Both the position numbers and the translations under genes were made by a program. The notes below the pieces were generated by a model. That model made no database searches. It had not been told where the DNA came from and saw only the letters and a program-made list of their open reading frames with translations. A stretch of 64,000 bases of DNA, taken from NCBI GenBank assembly GCA_965203685.1, contig OZ241908.1, forward strand, positions 4,712,001 through 4,776,000, given 5' to 3'. The stretch comes from VXYL01 sp965203685. Its GTDB lineage: Bacteria > Pseudomonadota > Gammaproteobacteria > Pseudomonadales > Azotimanducaceae. Each line of letters opens with the position of its first letter. The first letter of the stretch is position 1. This document shows positions 26,934 to 34,978 of this stretch, piece after piece.

Positions 26934-28265
26934 TTAACCGTCTTGCAGCCAAACCCCGGCTTGCATGACGCGTGCGATGCGTCGCGTGTTGTTGATGTCG
27001 ACTGTCGGATCCGCGTCCAGCAGTAATAGATCGGCGACCTTGCCTGCGCGAATCGTCCCGAACTCCGCATCGTCTCCCTCGAGCACGTAGGCGCCGTTGC
27101 CGGTACCCGCGGTCAGCGCCTGCAGCGGGGTGAGGCCGGCTTCGACCAGGAGCTTCATCTCGTGGTGCGCGCCCCAGCCGAAGGCGACGTTGCCAGCACC
27201 GCTGTCCGATCCGACGGCGATGGTTACGCCACCATCCTGCATCTGCTTCACGAAGCGCTGCATGTGCGCATAGACCCGGCGGAGCTGTGGGCCTTGTGGG
27301 TTGGCGAGCATCTCGGCTTGGCGGTCGGGGGTCTTGAGCCACGCGATCCGTGCCTCGCCGAACGACTTCACGAGCCCCGGATCGTCGAGTTCAGTCGGGT
27401 TCTCGGGGAAGTACCAGGAGTCCTGAGCCTTGGAAAGGGCCGGCGCGAAGGTCAAGCCCTGGGCGCTCGCCCACTCCGTAAACGCGTCGTCGACCGGCGC
27501 GCTGCGCACCGTGTGCACGAAGTGGACGACGCCCGCGGCATTGAGCTGCCGCACGTCGGCTTCGTCATAGATGTGCGCGACGGCCGGAATCCCGTGGGCA
27601 GCCGCTTCCTCGACGATGGCAGTACGGATCTGTGTGGCGATCTTGGGCAAAGGGCCCATGGCGAAGGAGCCGTCGAGGGTGCCATCCACCCACATCTTCA
27701 CCAGGTGCACGCCCTGGGTCGCGAGTCCGCGCACCATCTCCCGCGCTTGGTCCGTGGTCTCGGGCCGGTTGATGATGGGGACGCCGGGCGGCAAGCCGCC
27801 GGCATGCGAGAAACCGCGACCGGCGGTGTAGAGCCGTGGCGCCGGTAGCTCGCCGGCATTCGCGGCGTGCATCAGTGCGACGTTGGCCTCGCCATCCGCG
27901 CCGAGACTGCGCGCCGTCGTAACGCCGAACTCAAGCTGTATGGCGAACTGGCTCCTTAAGCCCTCTTCGCCGCCGCCGTAATGAATGTGCAAGTCGACGA
28001 GGCCTGGCATCACGACCTGACCCGCGGCGTCGATGACGTCGGCACTCTCCGGCACGTCGACGTCTCCCGATGCCCCGACCGTCGCGATCCGATCGCCGCG
28101 GATCACCACGACGGCGTTGTCGAGTGGCTCGGCACCCGTACCGTCGATCAGTTTGGCGCCGACGATGGCGGTCACCGCCTCCTCGGCGGCACCCCATCCG
28201 GTCGTGGCAATCAGGGTAAGAGCGGCGGCCAGGAAGAGTCGTCGATCGATCTCCGGCACCAGCAC
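26934..28265 (-). CDS. Secreted amidohydrolase (imidazolonepropionase-like)
   Basis: A 443-residue amidohydrolase with an N-terminal signal sequence (RRLFLAAALTLIATTGWGAAEE). Metal-ligand motifs are GLVDLHIHYGG, a Lys in VKMWVDG (probably the carboxylated bridging Lys), IPAVAHIYDE and VHFVHTV for the distal histidines, and VGSDSGAGN for the catalytic Asp. The closing strand KVADLLLLDADPTVDI is typical. This group hydrolyses cyclic amides, dipeptides or lactone-like compounds; the substrate is not deducible. It sits between DUF6152 (5-bp gap upstream) and the quinoprotein genes, so it is very likely cotranscribed and acts in the periplasm. Confidence 0.9.
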   Translation of the reverse strand: MLVPEIDRRLFLAAALTLIATTGWGAAEEAVTAIVGAKLIDGTGAEPLDNAVVVIRGDRIATVGASGDVDVPESADVIDAAGQVVMPGLVDLHIHYGGGEEGLRSQFAIQLEFGVTTARSLGADGEANVALMHAANAGELPAPRLYTAGRGFSHAGGLPPGVPIINRPETTDQAREMVRGLATQGVHLVKMWVDGTLDGSFAMGPLPKIATQIRTAIVEEAAAHGIPAVAHIYDEADVRQLNAAGVVHFVHTVRSAPVDDAFTEWASAQGLTFAPALSKAQDSWYFPENPTELDDPGLVKSFGEARIAWLKTPDRQAEMLANPQGPQLRRVYAHMQRFVKQMQDGGVTIAVGSDSGAGNVAFGWGAHHEMKLLVEAGLTPLQALTAGTGNGAYVLEGDDAEFGTIRAGKVADLLLLDADPTVDINNTRRIARVMQAGVWLQDG

Positions 28266-28269
28266 GGAT

Positions 28270-28692
28270 CTAGCGCTCCGTCGGGTCCGCGCCGTCCCGC
28301 GGCGCCCCAGTGCCGCTCGAGCCCATGAACAGCGTCTCGCCGTTGGTGAACGTCATGCGCCGGCCGTTGGCCCGCATCGAACGGTCCTTGCCCTGGTACC
28401 CGTCGATCACCACCACCGTGCCGATCGGCACCGTGTTGCGCGTGATGCCCCGGCGGAACAGCGTGTTCGGCGTCCCCGCCTCCACCATCCACACCGTCTT
28501 GGTGCCGTCGGCGTTGGTGTGCTCGATGTGGAACCACGAGTGCGGGTTCACCCACTCGATGCGCACGATCGGACCCTTCAACTGCACCGGCAGGTTCGGA
28601 TCGAACTCGGCGCCGAAGGCGTGGTGAGCCGTCGCCGGCGGCGCCGCCAGGGCCACGGCGGCGAGGAAAAACGTGGCAGTGAAAAATCTCAT
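28270..28692 (-). CDS. DUF6152 family exported protein (copy A)
   Basis: A 140-residue protein with a signal peptide ending ATA, after which the mature chain starts HHAFGAEFDPNLPVQLKG. The remaining segments (VRIEWVNPHSWFHIE, WMVEAGTPNTLFRRG, VVIDGYQGKD and TFTNGETLFMGSSGTG) match DUF6152, a small beta-rich periplasmic family of unknown function. DUF6152 genes often accompany PQQ enzymes or ABC-type genes in environmental proteobacteria. The mature part is essentially the same as copy B at 30792, while the first eight residues of the signal peptide differ. Confidence 0.88.
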   Translation of the reverse strand: MRFFTATFFLAAVALAAPPATAHHAFGAEFDPNLPVQLKGPIVRIEWVNPHSWFHIEHTNADGTKTVWMVEAGTPNTLFRRGITRNTVPIGTVVVIDGYQGKDRSMRANGRRMTFTNGETLFMGSSGTGAPRDGADPTER

Positions 28693-28706
28693 GGCTCCCC
28701 TCCCCT

Positions 28707-28755
28707 GGTACGCGGGCCTCCCGGCCCGCATTGCGGACGTGGACGTCCGCGTACC
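28707..28755. repeat. Bipartite palindromic repeat (complete element)
   Basis: A 49-bp element made of half A (GGTACGCGGGCCTCCCGGCC-CGCAT) and half B (GCGGACGT-GGACGTCC-GCGTACC). Each half can fold as its own hairpin, and the outer GGTACGCGG/CCGCGTACC arms can also pair across the whole element. A virtually identical copy lies at 31227-31275. Partial copies are at 22821, 24875, 40663 and 45426. It sits between the DUF6152 and 281-aa genes. Confidence 0.8.
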
Positions 28756-28778
28756 ACTTCGCTCCTCATCCCCCGAAC

Positions 28779-29624
28779 CTAGCGCGGCAGCGGGTTGCGC
28801 CGCAGTTCGCCGTACATCAGCTCCTCCACGAACTCCACGCACTTGAAGTCGAGCAGCATGGCGTTCGGCTCCATGCGCCGGTACAGCGGCATGCGCATCG
28901 TCCACGGTTCCGTGAACGTCTCCGGATCGGTGATCGTCGCCTCGTAGCGCAGGTGGTCCGGGCCGGTCGGCGTGAAACGCTCCACCACCGTCATCGCACC
29001 GCTGTGGTGGTTGCCCGCGCGGTCGAACCAGGTCTGGTCGTTCAGCGCCGTCACCTCGACCACCAGCGTGTCGCCCTCCCAGCGCGCGACCGACTGGCCC
29101 ATCCAGAAGTCGCCGGGTGCCGGGCCCGGGTCCTCCATCAGGATGTTGCGGTTGATGCCCCGGTACTGGTAGACAAACTCCAGGTTGTTCTCGCCCTGGA
29201 AGATCTGGAACGGCTGGCCCATGTAGTTGGCCCGCGGGATGCCCGGCAGGTAGCACTTCACCTCGGGATCGAGTTCGCTCCAGCGCGCGCGGTTCTCGTC
29301 GCGCTTCGCGAGGGCCTCGGGCTTGTAGGGCAGCCGGCCGCCGTCGACGACGCCCAGGCCCGGCGGCACCGACGCCAGCGTGCCCATGCGCAGCGTCGCG
29401 ACCGACGGCACCGGGCTGATCGGCCCGTCGCGCATCTCCAGCGACGCCCGCGCCATGTGCCGCTCGATGTCCCAGTTGGCCTCGTTGAGCGCCTGCCAGA
29501 CGCCGTTCAGGTCCGGATTGACGCCGCCCGGACCCCGCGGCGCCTTCCACGGCTCGTCCGCCGGCGGCGCCTCGCAGGCGGCGATCGCGAAGGCCAGCAG
29601 CGCGAGCGGGATCGCCTTCCTCAC
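28779..29624 (-). CDS. Exported lipoprotein of unnamed family (281-aa, copy A)
   Basis: A 281-residue predicted lipoprotein (signal LALLAFAIAAC, Cys at about 17). The family is known only as hypothetical proteins in environmental proteobacteria and Acidobacteriota. Recurrent motifs are CYLPGIPRANYMGQPFQIFQ, VYQYRGINRNILME and ARWEGDTLVVEVTALNDQTWFD, followed by VVERFTPTGPDHLRYEATITDP. It shares the last region with the 360-aa neighbour, so the two are distant paralogues. The GTG at 29624 overlaps the 360-aa gene's stop (GTGA), giving translational coupling. No catalytic residues can be assigned. Confidence 0.85.
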   Translation of the reverse strand: MRKAIPLALLAFAIAACEAPPADEPWKAPRGPGGVNPDLNGVWQALNEANWDIERHMARASLEMRDGPISPVPSVATLRMGTLASVPPGLGVVDGGRLPYKPEALAKRDENRARWSELDPEVKCYLPGIPRANYMGQPFQIFQGENNLEFVYQYRGINRNILMEDPGPAPGDFWMGQSVARWEGDTLVVEVTALNDQTWFDRAGNHHSGAMTVVERFTPTGPDHLRYEATITDPETFTEPWTMRMPLYRRMEPNAMLLDFKCVEFVEELMYGELRRNPLPR

Positions 29625-30703
29625 GGCGTGTCCCCGGGCTCGCCGTGCTCCTCGATCCACTTGGCCTCCAGCACCCGGGCGCCGCGCAGCGTGTTCGTCA
29701 TCGAGTAGTTGCCTTCGTGGCAGGCGTACTCGTAGAGGCGCTTGTCGCTCTTGTGCCACGGGAACTCGCCCGTGTAGGACGCCTCGTAGTCCGGGTCGTG
29801 CACGGTGAAGCCGTACAGCAGGCTGTCACCGTCGATGGGGCTGAAGCGTTCGACGATCTTCAATCCGGGGCGTGGATCGTGCGGCGACATGAAGTCGCGG
29901 AAGTTGGTCGTCTCGACGTTGAGCGTGTCGCCTTCCCACCAGCCGATGGAGTCGCCGCCGTAGGAGATCATGTCGTCCGGCAGGTGCTCGGAATCAAGCC
30001 GGATAACGCGCGGCCAGTGCATCCACTCGACCATGATCAGCACCTCGTCCTCCGTCTGCACGACGGTCTTCATGTTGTTGTAGGCGGACGGCGTTGCCGG
30101 AATGGTCAGCGACATGTAGAGGCAGCGGTCGCCGATGGACAAGCCTTCCGGGTTGTCGTACGGATCGGTGCCCTCCGCAAGCCACCAGGCTTCGCCGGGG
30201 TACTTCGGCTGGTAATACGGCCGGAGAGCCGCGCGTCGCGCCTTACCGGCCTCCGACAAGGGCGGTCTGCGCCCGTTGGGGGGATCGATGATGATCGACG
30301 TGCGGTACTCGCCGTCGACCTGATAGTAGTCGCAATAGATTCCGCCGCAGTCGAACCAGTGCCAGTCGTAGCTGCCCGGCGTATAGGATCCCGAACTGTC
30401 GACGCCGCGGTCCCTCGCCTCCCCTTCGAGCGCCTTTAGGCTCTCCCGGTCGGGGTCCAGAGGTGCGACCGCTTCGTCCACCCGGGAGTGGGCGACGCGC
30501 TTCATCTCCTCGATCTCTTCGACAGTGTACGTCAGCCGCTCGCCCAGCCTCGGGTCGCGCTCCATCCGTGTGAGGCTGGTGATGTCGTAGGTGCCGGAGA
30601 AGTCCGGCTTGCCGTCGTCGGTGCGTGGAATCTCGGCCGCCAATGGCAACGCCGCGTAGACGAAGCCTGCCCCGACAAGTGCCGCGCCAATTCGAACCTT
30701 CAT
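29621..30703 (-). CDS. Exported protein of unnamed family (360-aa, copy A)
   Basis: A 360-residue protein with a Sec signal peptide (cleavage after LAA near residue 23). After EIPRTDDGKPDFSGTYDI it has a Cys-containing segment (WFDCGGIYCDYYQVDGEYRTS) and then the motif set shared with the 281-aa lipoprotein: GWWEGDTLNVETTNF, KIVERFSPIDGDSLLYGFTV, and EYACHEGNYSMTNTLRGAR at the C-terminus. The function is unknown. It is the first gene of unit A. Its last 113 residues are identical to copy B, whereas the first 247 differ at many positions. Confidence 0.85.
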   Translation of the reverse strand: MKVRIGAALVGAGFVYAALPLAAEIPRTDDGKPDFSGTYDITSLTRMERDPRLGERLTYTVEEIEEMKRVAHSRVDEAVAPLDPDRESLKALEGEARDRGVDSSGSYTPGSYDWHWFDCGGIYCDYYQVDGEYRTSIIIDPPNGRRPPLSEAGKARRAALRPYYQPKYPGEAWWLAEGTDPYDNPEGLSIGDRCLYMSLTIPATPSAYNNMKTVVQTEDEVLIMVEWMHWPRVIRLDSEHLPDDMISYGGDSIGWWEGDTLNVETTNFRDFMSPHDPRPGLKIVERFSPIDGDSLLYGFTVHDPDYEASYTGEFPWHKSDKRLYEYACHEGNYSMTNTLRGARVLEAKWIEEHGEPGDTP

Positions 30704-30791
30704 GACCAGCCCTCCCCCGACTCGCCAAAACGGTTGCTACGCTACGGTAGCGATTCCATCGTACACCTGATCGGACGGAACGGCACCGTAC

Positions 30792-31211
30792 CTAGCGTTC
30801 CGTCGGGTCCGCGCCGTCCCGCGGCGCGCCCGTGCCGCTCGAGCCCATGAACAGCGTCTCGCCGTTGGTGAACGTCATGCGCCGGCCGTTGGCCCGCATC
30901 GAACGGTCCTTGCCCTGGTAGCCGTCGATCACCACCACCGTGCCGATCGGCACCGTGTTGCGCGTGATGCCCCGGCGGAACAGCGTGTTCGGCGTCCCCG
31001 CCTCCACCATCCACACCGTCTTCGTGCCGTCGGCGTTGGTGTGCTCGATGTGGAACCACGAGTGCGGGTTCACCCACTCGATGCGCACGATCGGTCCCTT
31101 GAGCTGCACCGGCAGGTTCGGGTCGAACTCGGCGCCGAAGGCGTGGTGAGCCGTCGCCGGCGGCGCCGCCAGGGCCACGGCGGCAAGAAGTATCGCGATG
31201 CTCGGTCTCAT
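30792..31211 (-). CDS. DUF6152 family exported protein (copy B)
   Basis: A 139-residue DUF6152 protein. From LAAVALAAPPATAHHAFGAE to its C-terminal end it is identical in sequence to copy A. The first residues differ (MRPSIAILL here against MRFFTATFFL in copy A). It is the third gene of the upstream unit and lies 88 bp before the 360-aa gene of unit A. The short conserved mature chain has no enzymatic motif, and its repeated linkage to the 281/360-aa families suggests that it works with them. Confidence 0.88.
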   Translation of the reverse strand: MRPSIAILLAAVALAAPPATAHHAFGAEFDPNLPVQLKGPIVRIEWVNPHSWFHIEHTNADGTKTVWMVEAGTPNTLFRRGITRNTVPIGTVVVIDGYQGKDRSMRANGRRMTFTNGETLFMGSSGTGAPRDGADPTER

Positions 31212-31226
31212 GGCTCCCCTCCCCTT

Positions 31227-31275
31227 GGTACGCGGGCCTCCCGGCCCGCATTGCGGACGTGGACGTCCGCGTACC
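31227..31275. repeat. Bipartite palindromic repeat (complete element, second copy)
   Basis: The same 49-bp element as at 28707-28755, in the same orientation and at the same place in the duplicated unit, between the DUF6152 and 281-aa genes. It therefore was either carried along in the duplication or homogenised with it. Confidence 0.8.
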
Positions 31276-31297
31276 ACTTCGCTCCTCATCCCCCAAC

Positions 31298-32143
31298 CTA
31301 GCGCGGCAGCGGGTTGCGCCGCAGGTCGCCGTACATCAGCTCCTCCACGAACTCGACGCACTTGAAGTCGAGCAGCATGGCGTTCGGCTCCATGCGCCGG
31401 TACAGCGGCATGCGCATCGTCCACGGTTCCGTGAACGTCTCCGGATCGGTGATCGTCGCCTCGTAGCGCAGGTGGTCCGGGCCGGTCGGCGTGAAACGCT
31501 CCACCACCGTCATCGCACCGCTGTGGTGGTTGCCCGCGCGGTCGAACCAGGTCTGGTCGTTCAGCGCCGTCACCTCGACCACCAGCGTGTCGCCCTCCCA
31601 GCGCGCGACCGACTGGCCCATCCAGAAGTCGCCGGGTGCCGGGCCCGGGTCCTCCATCAGGATGTTGCGGTTGATGCCCCGGTACTGGTAGACAAACTCC
31701 AGGTTGTTCTCGCCCTGGAAGATCTGGAACGGCTGGCCCATGTAGTTGGCCCGCGGGATGCCCGGCAGGTAGCACTTCACCTCGGGATCGAGTTCGCTCC
31801 AGCGCGCGCGGTTCTCGTCGCGCTTCGCGAGGGCCTCGGGCTTGTAGGGCAGCCGGCCGCCGTCGACCACGCCCAGGCCCGGCGGCACCGACGCCAGCGT
31901 GCCCATGCGCAGCGTCGCGACCGACGGCACCGGGCTGATCGGCCCGTCGCGCATCTCCAGCGAGGCCCGCGCCATGTGCCGCTCGATGTCCCAGTTGGCC
32001 TCGTTGAGCGCCTGCCAGACGCCGTTCAGGTCCGGGTTCACGCCGCCCGGACCCCGCGGCGCCTTCCACGGCTCGTCCGCCGGCGGCGCCTCGCAGGCGG
32101 CGATCGCGAAGGCCAGCAGCGCGAGCGGGATCGCCTTCCTCAC
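31298..32143 (-). CDS. Exported lipoprotein of unnamed family (281-aa, copy B)
   Basis: 281 residues, differing from copy A by one residue that I can see (MYGDLRR instead of MYGELRR). By eye about six bases differ in 846, so this is a very recent duplicate or has been homogenised by gene conversion. The lipoprotein signal, CYLPGIPRANY and GDTLVVEV motifs are as in copy A. GTG start at 32143 overlaps the stop of the 360-aa gene. Confidence 0.86.
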   Translation of the reverse strand: MRKAIPLALLAFAIAACEAPPADEPWKAPRGPGGVNPDLNGVWQALNEANWDIERHMARASLEMRDGPISPVPSVATLRMGTLASVPPGLGVVDGGRLPYKPEALAKRDENRARWSELDPEVKCYLPGIPRANYMGQPFQIFQGENNLEFVYQYRGINRNILMEDPGPAPGDFWMGQSVARWEGDTLVVEVTALNDQTWFDRAGNHHSGAMTVVERFTPTGPDHLRYEATITDPETFTEPWTMRMPLYRRMEPNAMLLDFKCVEFVEELMYGDLRRNPLPR

Positions 32144-33222
32144 GGCGTGTCCCCGGGCTCGCCATGCTCCTCGATCCACTTGGCCTCCAGCACGCGAGCG
32201 CCGCGCAACGTGTTCGTCATCGAGTAGTTGCCCTCGTGGCAGGCGTACTCGTAGAGGCGCTTGTCGCTCTTGTGCCACGGGAACTCGCCCGTGTAGGACG
32301 CCTCGTAGTCCGGGTCGTGCACGGTGAAGCCGTACAGCAGGCTGTCACCGTCGATGGGGCTGAAGCGTTCGACGATCTTCAATCCGGGGCGTGGATCGTG
32401 CGGCGACATGAAGTCGCGGAAGTTGGTCGTCTCGACGTTGAGCGTGTCGCCTTCCCACCAGCCGATGGAATCGCCGCCGTAGGAGATCATGTCCTCCGGC
32501 ACGTGCTCGGAATCAAGCCTGATAACGCGCGGCCAGTGCATCCACTCGACCATGATCAGCACCTCGTTGTCGGTCTGCACGATGGTCTTCATGTTGTTGT
32601 ACGCCGAGGGCGACGCGGGCACCGTCAGCGACATGTAGATGCAGCGGTCGCCGATGGACATGTTCTCCGGGTTGTCGTACGGGTCGCCGCCTTCGGCAAG
32701 CCACCAGGCTTCGCCCGGATACTTCGACTTGTAGTAGGGCCTTAAGCTCGCGCGGCGTTCCCGGCCCGCGGCCGAGATGCCGGGCCTGCGGCCATTCGGC
32801 GGGTCGATGATGATCGACGTCCGGTACTCGCCGTCGACCTGGAAGTAGTCGCAGTACTGGCCACCGCAGTCGAACCAGAACCAGTCGTGGCTGCCCGGCG
32901 TGTAGGTCCCGGAACTGTCGACGCCGCGCTCGCGTGCCTGACCTTCAAGCGCCTTTAGGCCCTCGCGGTCGGGGTCCGACGGGGCCGCCGCCTCGTCGAC
33001 TCTCGAATGGGCTACCCGCTTGAGCTCCTCGATTTCTTCGACGGTGTAGGTCAGCCGCTCGCCCAGGTCCGGGTCGCGGTCCATGCGCGTCAGACTGCTG
33101 ATGTCGTAGGTGCCGGAGAAGTCCGGCTTGCCATCGTCCGTGCGCGGGATTTCGGCACTGAGCGACAGCGAGGCAATCGCGGCGGCGACGCCTAGCAGCG
33201 CCGTCCAAGTTCGAACCTGCAT
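32140..33222 (-). CDS. Exported protein of unnamed family (360-aa, copy B)
   Basis: 360 residues with a signal peptide (AAIASLSLSA). The sequence parallels copy A, with differences such as ISSLTRMDRDPDLGERL and WFDCGGQYCDYFQVDGEY, up to about residue 247. It is then identical to copy A through the C-terminus (DMISYGGDSIGWWEGDT onwards). It is the first gene of the whole run toward the quinoproteins, with a strong GGGGAGG ribosome-binding site 8-14 bases before the ATG at 33222. A hairpin at 33243-33261 lies in its presumed leader. Confidence 0.85.
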   Translation of the reverse strand: MQVRTWTALLGVAAAIASLSLSAEIPRTDDGKPDFSGTYDISSLTRMDRDPDLGERLTYTVEEIEELKRVAHSRVDEAAAPSDPDREGLKALEGQARERGVDSSGTYTPGSHDWFWFDCGGQYCDYFQVDGEYRTSIIIDPPNGRRPGISAAGRERRASLRPYYKSKYPGEAWWLAEGGDPYDNPENMSIGDRCIYMSLTVPASPSAYNNMKTIVQTDNEVLIMVEWMHWPRVIRLDSEHVPEDMISYGGDSIGWWEGDTLNVETTNFRDFMSPHDPRPGLKIVERFSPIDGDSLLYGFTVHDPDYEASYTGEFPWHKSDKRLYEYACHEGNYSMTNTLRGARVLEAKWIEEHGEPGDTP

Positions 33223-33242
33223 GACCTGCCTCCCCTTAAGCG

Positions 33243-33261
33243 GCTGCGCCGCTGGCGCAGC
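33243..33261. repeat. Hairpin in leader of the 360-aa gene
   Basis: GCTGCGCC-GCT-GGCGCAGC is a perfect 8-bp stem with a three-base loop, 21 bp before the ATG at 33222. On the minus strand a TTGACA hexamer directly precedes it, but I see no convincing -10 at the right spacing. It could modulate translation or mRNA stability. The remainder of 33262-33425 shows no gene that I can support. Confidence 0.4.
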
Positions 33262-33425
33262 TTGTCAAACGGTTACGCTGCCAGCGTACACCCGCAGCGG
33301 AGGGAACTACAAGAAAGGAGGGACCAGCCCAGGCGTGTCGAGTACGATCATTTCAAGGGCCTCGTCCAGTCGACAAGCTTCAGCTTGGTGCTCATGTCGG
33401 CGCGAGCGCCCGCTATACTCCCTCC

Positions 33426-33758
33426 ATGAACGCGCCAGTGACACGATGGGACAACGACCACGACCGGCTAGACGAGATTCGACGCCAGTGCCACATCGCG
33501 ATTGCGGCGAAGATTGACGCCGATCCAACGCTGCTTGCCGTGCCGAAACGAAACATCCGGCGATGGGCTGAGCAGGCTGGCAAGACCCCGCCGGCTCTTG
33601 CCGAATGGTTGGGCGTTCTTGACCGCCCGTGGCCGGAGATCCGGCAAATCATGGTGTCGCGGGACGAAAACGCCACCCGGCTGCGGCAGAGCACTCCGTT
33701 CACGGGGATTCTTTCGCAGCGCGAACGGTACGTGATCCGTGGAACGGTCCCAGCTTGA
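33426..33758 (+). CDS. Small protein upstream of DUF6036 nucleotidyltransferase
   Basis: 110 residues, unrecognised. It is charged and helical in appearance (RLDEIRRQCHIAIAAKIDADPTLL, WAEQAGKTPPALAEWLGVL), with no membrane span or signal peptide. It overlaps the DUF6036 gene by 20 bp, and the two are translationally linked. Two-gene arrangements of a small helical protein plus a nucleotidyltransferase-like protein recall type II or IV toxin-antitoxin modules, which would make this the antitoxin-like partner. That is inference from layout only. Confidence 0.72.
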   Translation: MNAPVTRWDNDHDRLDEIRRQCHIAIAAKIDADPTLLAVPKRNIRRWAEQAGKTPPALAEWLGVLDRPWPEIRQIMVSRDENATRLRQSTPFTGILSQRERYVIRGTVPA

Positions 33759-34299
33759 GCACATCATCCGGGCTGCGGCGGCCATCCTCGACACCGACGA
33801 GTTCATCGTTGTCGGAAGCCAGTCGATTCTTGGGGCTCACCCCGACGCGCCCGCTAGCCTGAAGGTGTCGGTCGAGGCAGACCTGTACCCGCGATTGCAT
33901 CCCGAGCGGTCCGAAGCCTTGGCCGCGATCGGCGAACTGTCGCCGTTCCACGACACGTTCAACATCTACGCGGACGGTGTGAGCGAAGAGACCGCCACGC
34001 TGCCGGAAGGGTGGCGGGACCGGCTGGTGAAGGTCCAAAACAAGAACACCAACGGCGCGATCGCGTGGTGCCTGGACCCCACTGATCTGGCCATCGCCAA
34101 GCACGTCGCCGGACGCGACAAGGACGTCGAGTTCACTGCGGCCATGGCCCAGCACGGCATGATCGACGCATTGGCGTTCGTCGAGCGCCTCGAGACGGTC
34201 GACCTCGCGCCCGAGCACCGCGACCGCGTGCTAGCCCGGTTCGGCGCACAAGCGGCCGAGGCCGTTCGCCTATGCAAGCAAGGTCTGCCGAACCCTTGA
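33739..34299 (+). CDS. DUF6036 family nucleotidyltransferase-like protein
   Basis: A 186-residue protein. DEFIVVGSQSILGAHPDAP supplies the glycine-serine signature at the start of a minimal nucleotidyltransferase fold, and SVEADLYPR supplies the acidic metal-binding strand. LKVSVEADLYP, CLDPTDLAIAKHVAGRDKD and the terminal helical part match DUF6036 proteins. Related AbiEii/MenT toxins transfer nucleotides to tRNA, but DUF6036 activity has not been assigned. The GTG at 33739 lies within the end of the preceding gene. If the pair is a TA module this would be the toxin. Confidence 0.82.
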   Translation: MERSQLEHIIRAAAAILDTDEFIVVGSQSILGAHPDAPASLKVSVEADLYPRLHPERSEALAAIGELSPFHDTFNIYADGVSEETATLPEGWRDRLVKVQNKNTNGAIAWCLDPTDLAIAKHVAGRDKDVEFTAAMAQHGMIDALAFVERLETVDLAPEHRDRVLARFGAQAAEAVRLCKQGLPNP

Positions 34300-34357
34300 A
34301 TCAGTGCAGCAAGACATTCCGACTGACTTCTGCCGGAGCGTCGCCGAGGACGAACTG

Positions 34358-34978
34358 TCACCGGGCAGGATGGTCCCTTAGCCACTTCGCCGCCTCCGAT
34401 CCGTCGGCAAGCCCGTAGTTGTACCGCTCGTAACCGGCGACAAGGAAGTCGTCCCGATACGCGTCCCAGACGTATGCCTCGTACCGATCATCGAAGAAGT
34501 CGCCGAAGTCGCCGGGCGGTCTGATCCCCCGCTCCAGGACGTGCGGAAACGACGCGATGCTCGCGGGGTTCACGAACGGCAACTCGAGCAGGCATTCAGG
34601 CAGCCGTTCGAAATGAAGGAGAAGCGAGACGCCGGCCCCCTCGATGAACTCGCGATAGGGAACGACCTCCTCGCGACCCCGTTCGATGCGAGCGTCGATG
34701 TCCTTCGCCGTTGGCGGCGGAACTGCTACGCGCAGGCCGACGTTCCGCGGTCGATCATCCCAGACGCGCCCGAAAAAGCCGCTCACGGCCCGATCGTAGG
34801 GATTGCGCACGGTCGTGAAGACGAGGAAGGATCGGGCGTCATCGGGGATACCGTGGTAATCGTGGTGCCCGCCGTACCACACGCCACCGTAGTGCTGCAT
34901 CAGCCACTCGTTCATCGACTTGGACGCGGTGCGCGGGATTCCGACGTAGACGAACTTGTGGCTAGGCGAGATGATCAA
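34358..34978 (-). CDS. Sulfotransferase family protein
   Basis: 206 residues. The N-terminal KFVYVGIPRTASKSMNEWL is the 5'-phosphosulfate-binding loop of PAPS-dependent sulfotransferases, and VFTTVRNPYDRAVSGFFGR is the 3'-phosphate-binding segment with its Arg and Ser. The type is the small bacterial sulfotransferase-2 group, which modifies carbohydrates or lipids; the acceptor is unknown. The likely TTG start at 34978 overlaps the stop of the deoxyribosyltransferase gene (TTGA). It would use PAPS, the product of cysD/cysNC at 46.6-49.5 kb. Confidence 0.87.
   Translation of the reverse strand: MIISPSHKFVYVGIPRTASKSMNEWLMQHYGGVWYGGHHDYHGIPDDARSFLVFTTVRNPYDRAVSGFFGRVWDDRPRNVGLRVAVPPPTAKDIDARIERGREEVVPYREFIEGAGVSLLLHFERLPECLLELPFVNPASIASFPHVLERGIRPPGDFGDFFDDRYEAYVWDAYRDDFLVAGYERYNYGLADGSEAAKWLRDHPAR

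Larger units (their letters stand above)
28270..33222. repeat. Tandem duplication of a three-gene unit
   Basis: Unit A (28270-30703) and unit B (30792-33222) each carry, in transcription order, a 360-aa gene, a 281-aa gene, a palindromic repeat and a DUF6152 gene, with an offset of about 2.52 kb. Similarity is near 99% over the 281-aa gene, the palindromic element, most of DUF6152 and the last third of the 360-aa gene. It falls sharply over the first two thirds of the 360-aa gene and over the DUF6152 signal peptide. Confidence 0.9.

Noticed and set aside
28707..31275. The repeated palindromes considered as a CRISPR array
   Set aside because: Copies are kilobases apart between genes, with no regular spacing and no cas genes in the window.
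33307..33528. Minus-strand 73-aa frame ending ALEMIVLDTPGLVPPFL
   Set aside because: The C-terminal string looks protein-like and might be a decayed gene end, but I could not match it to a family or find an upstream part.
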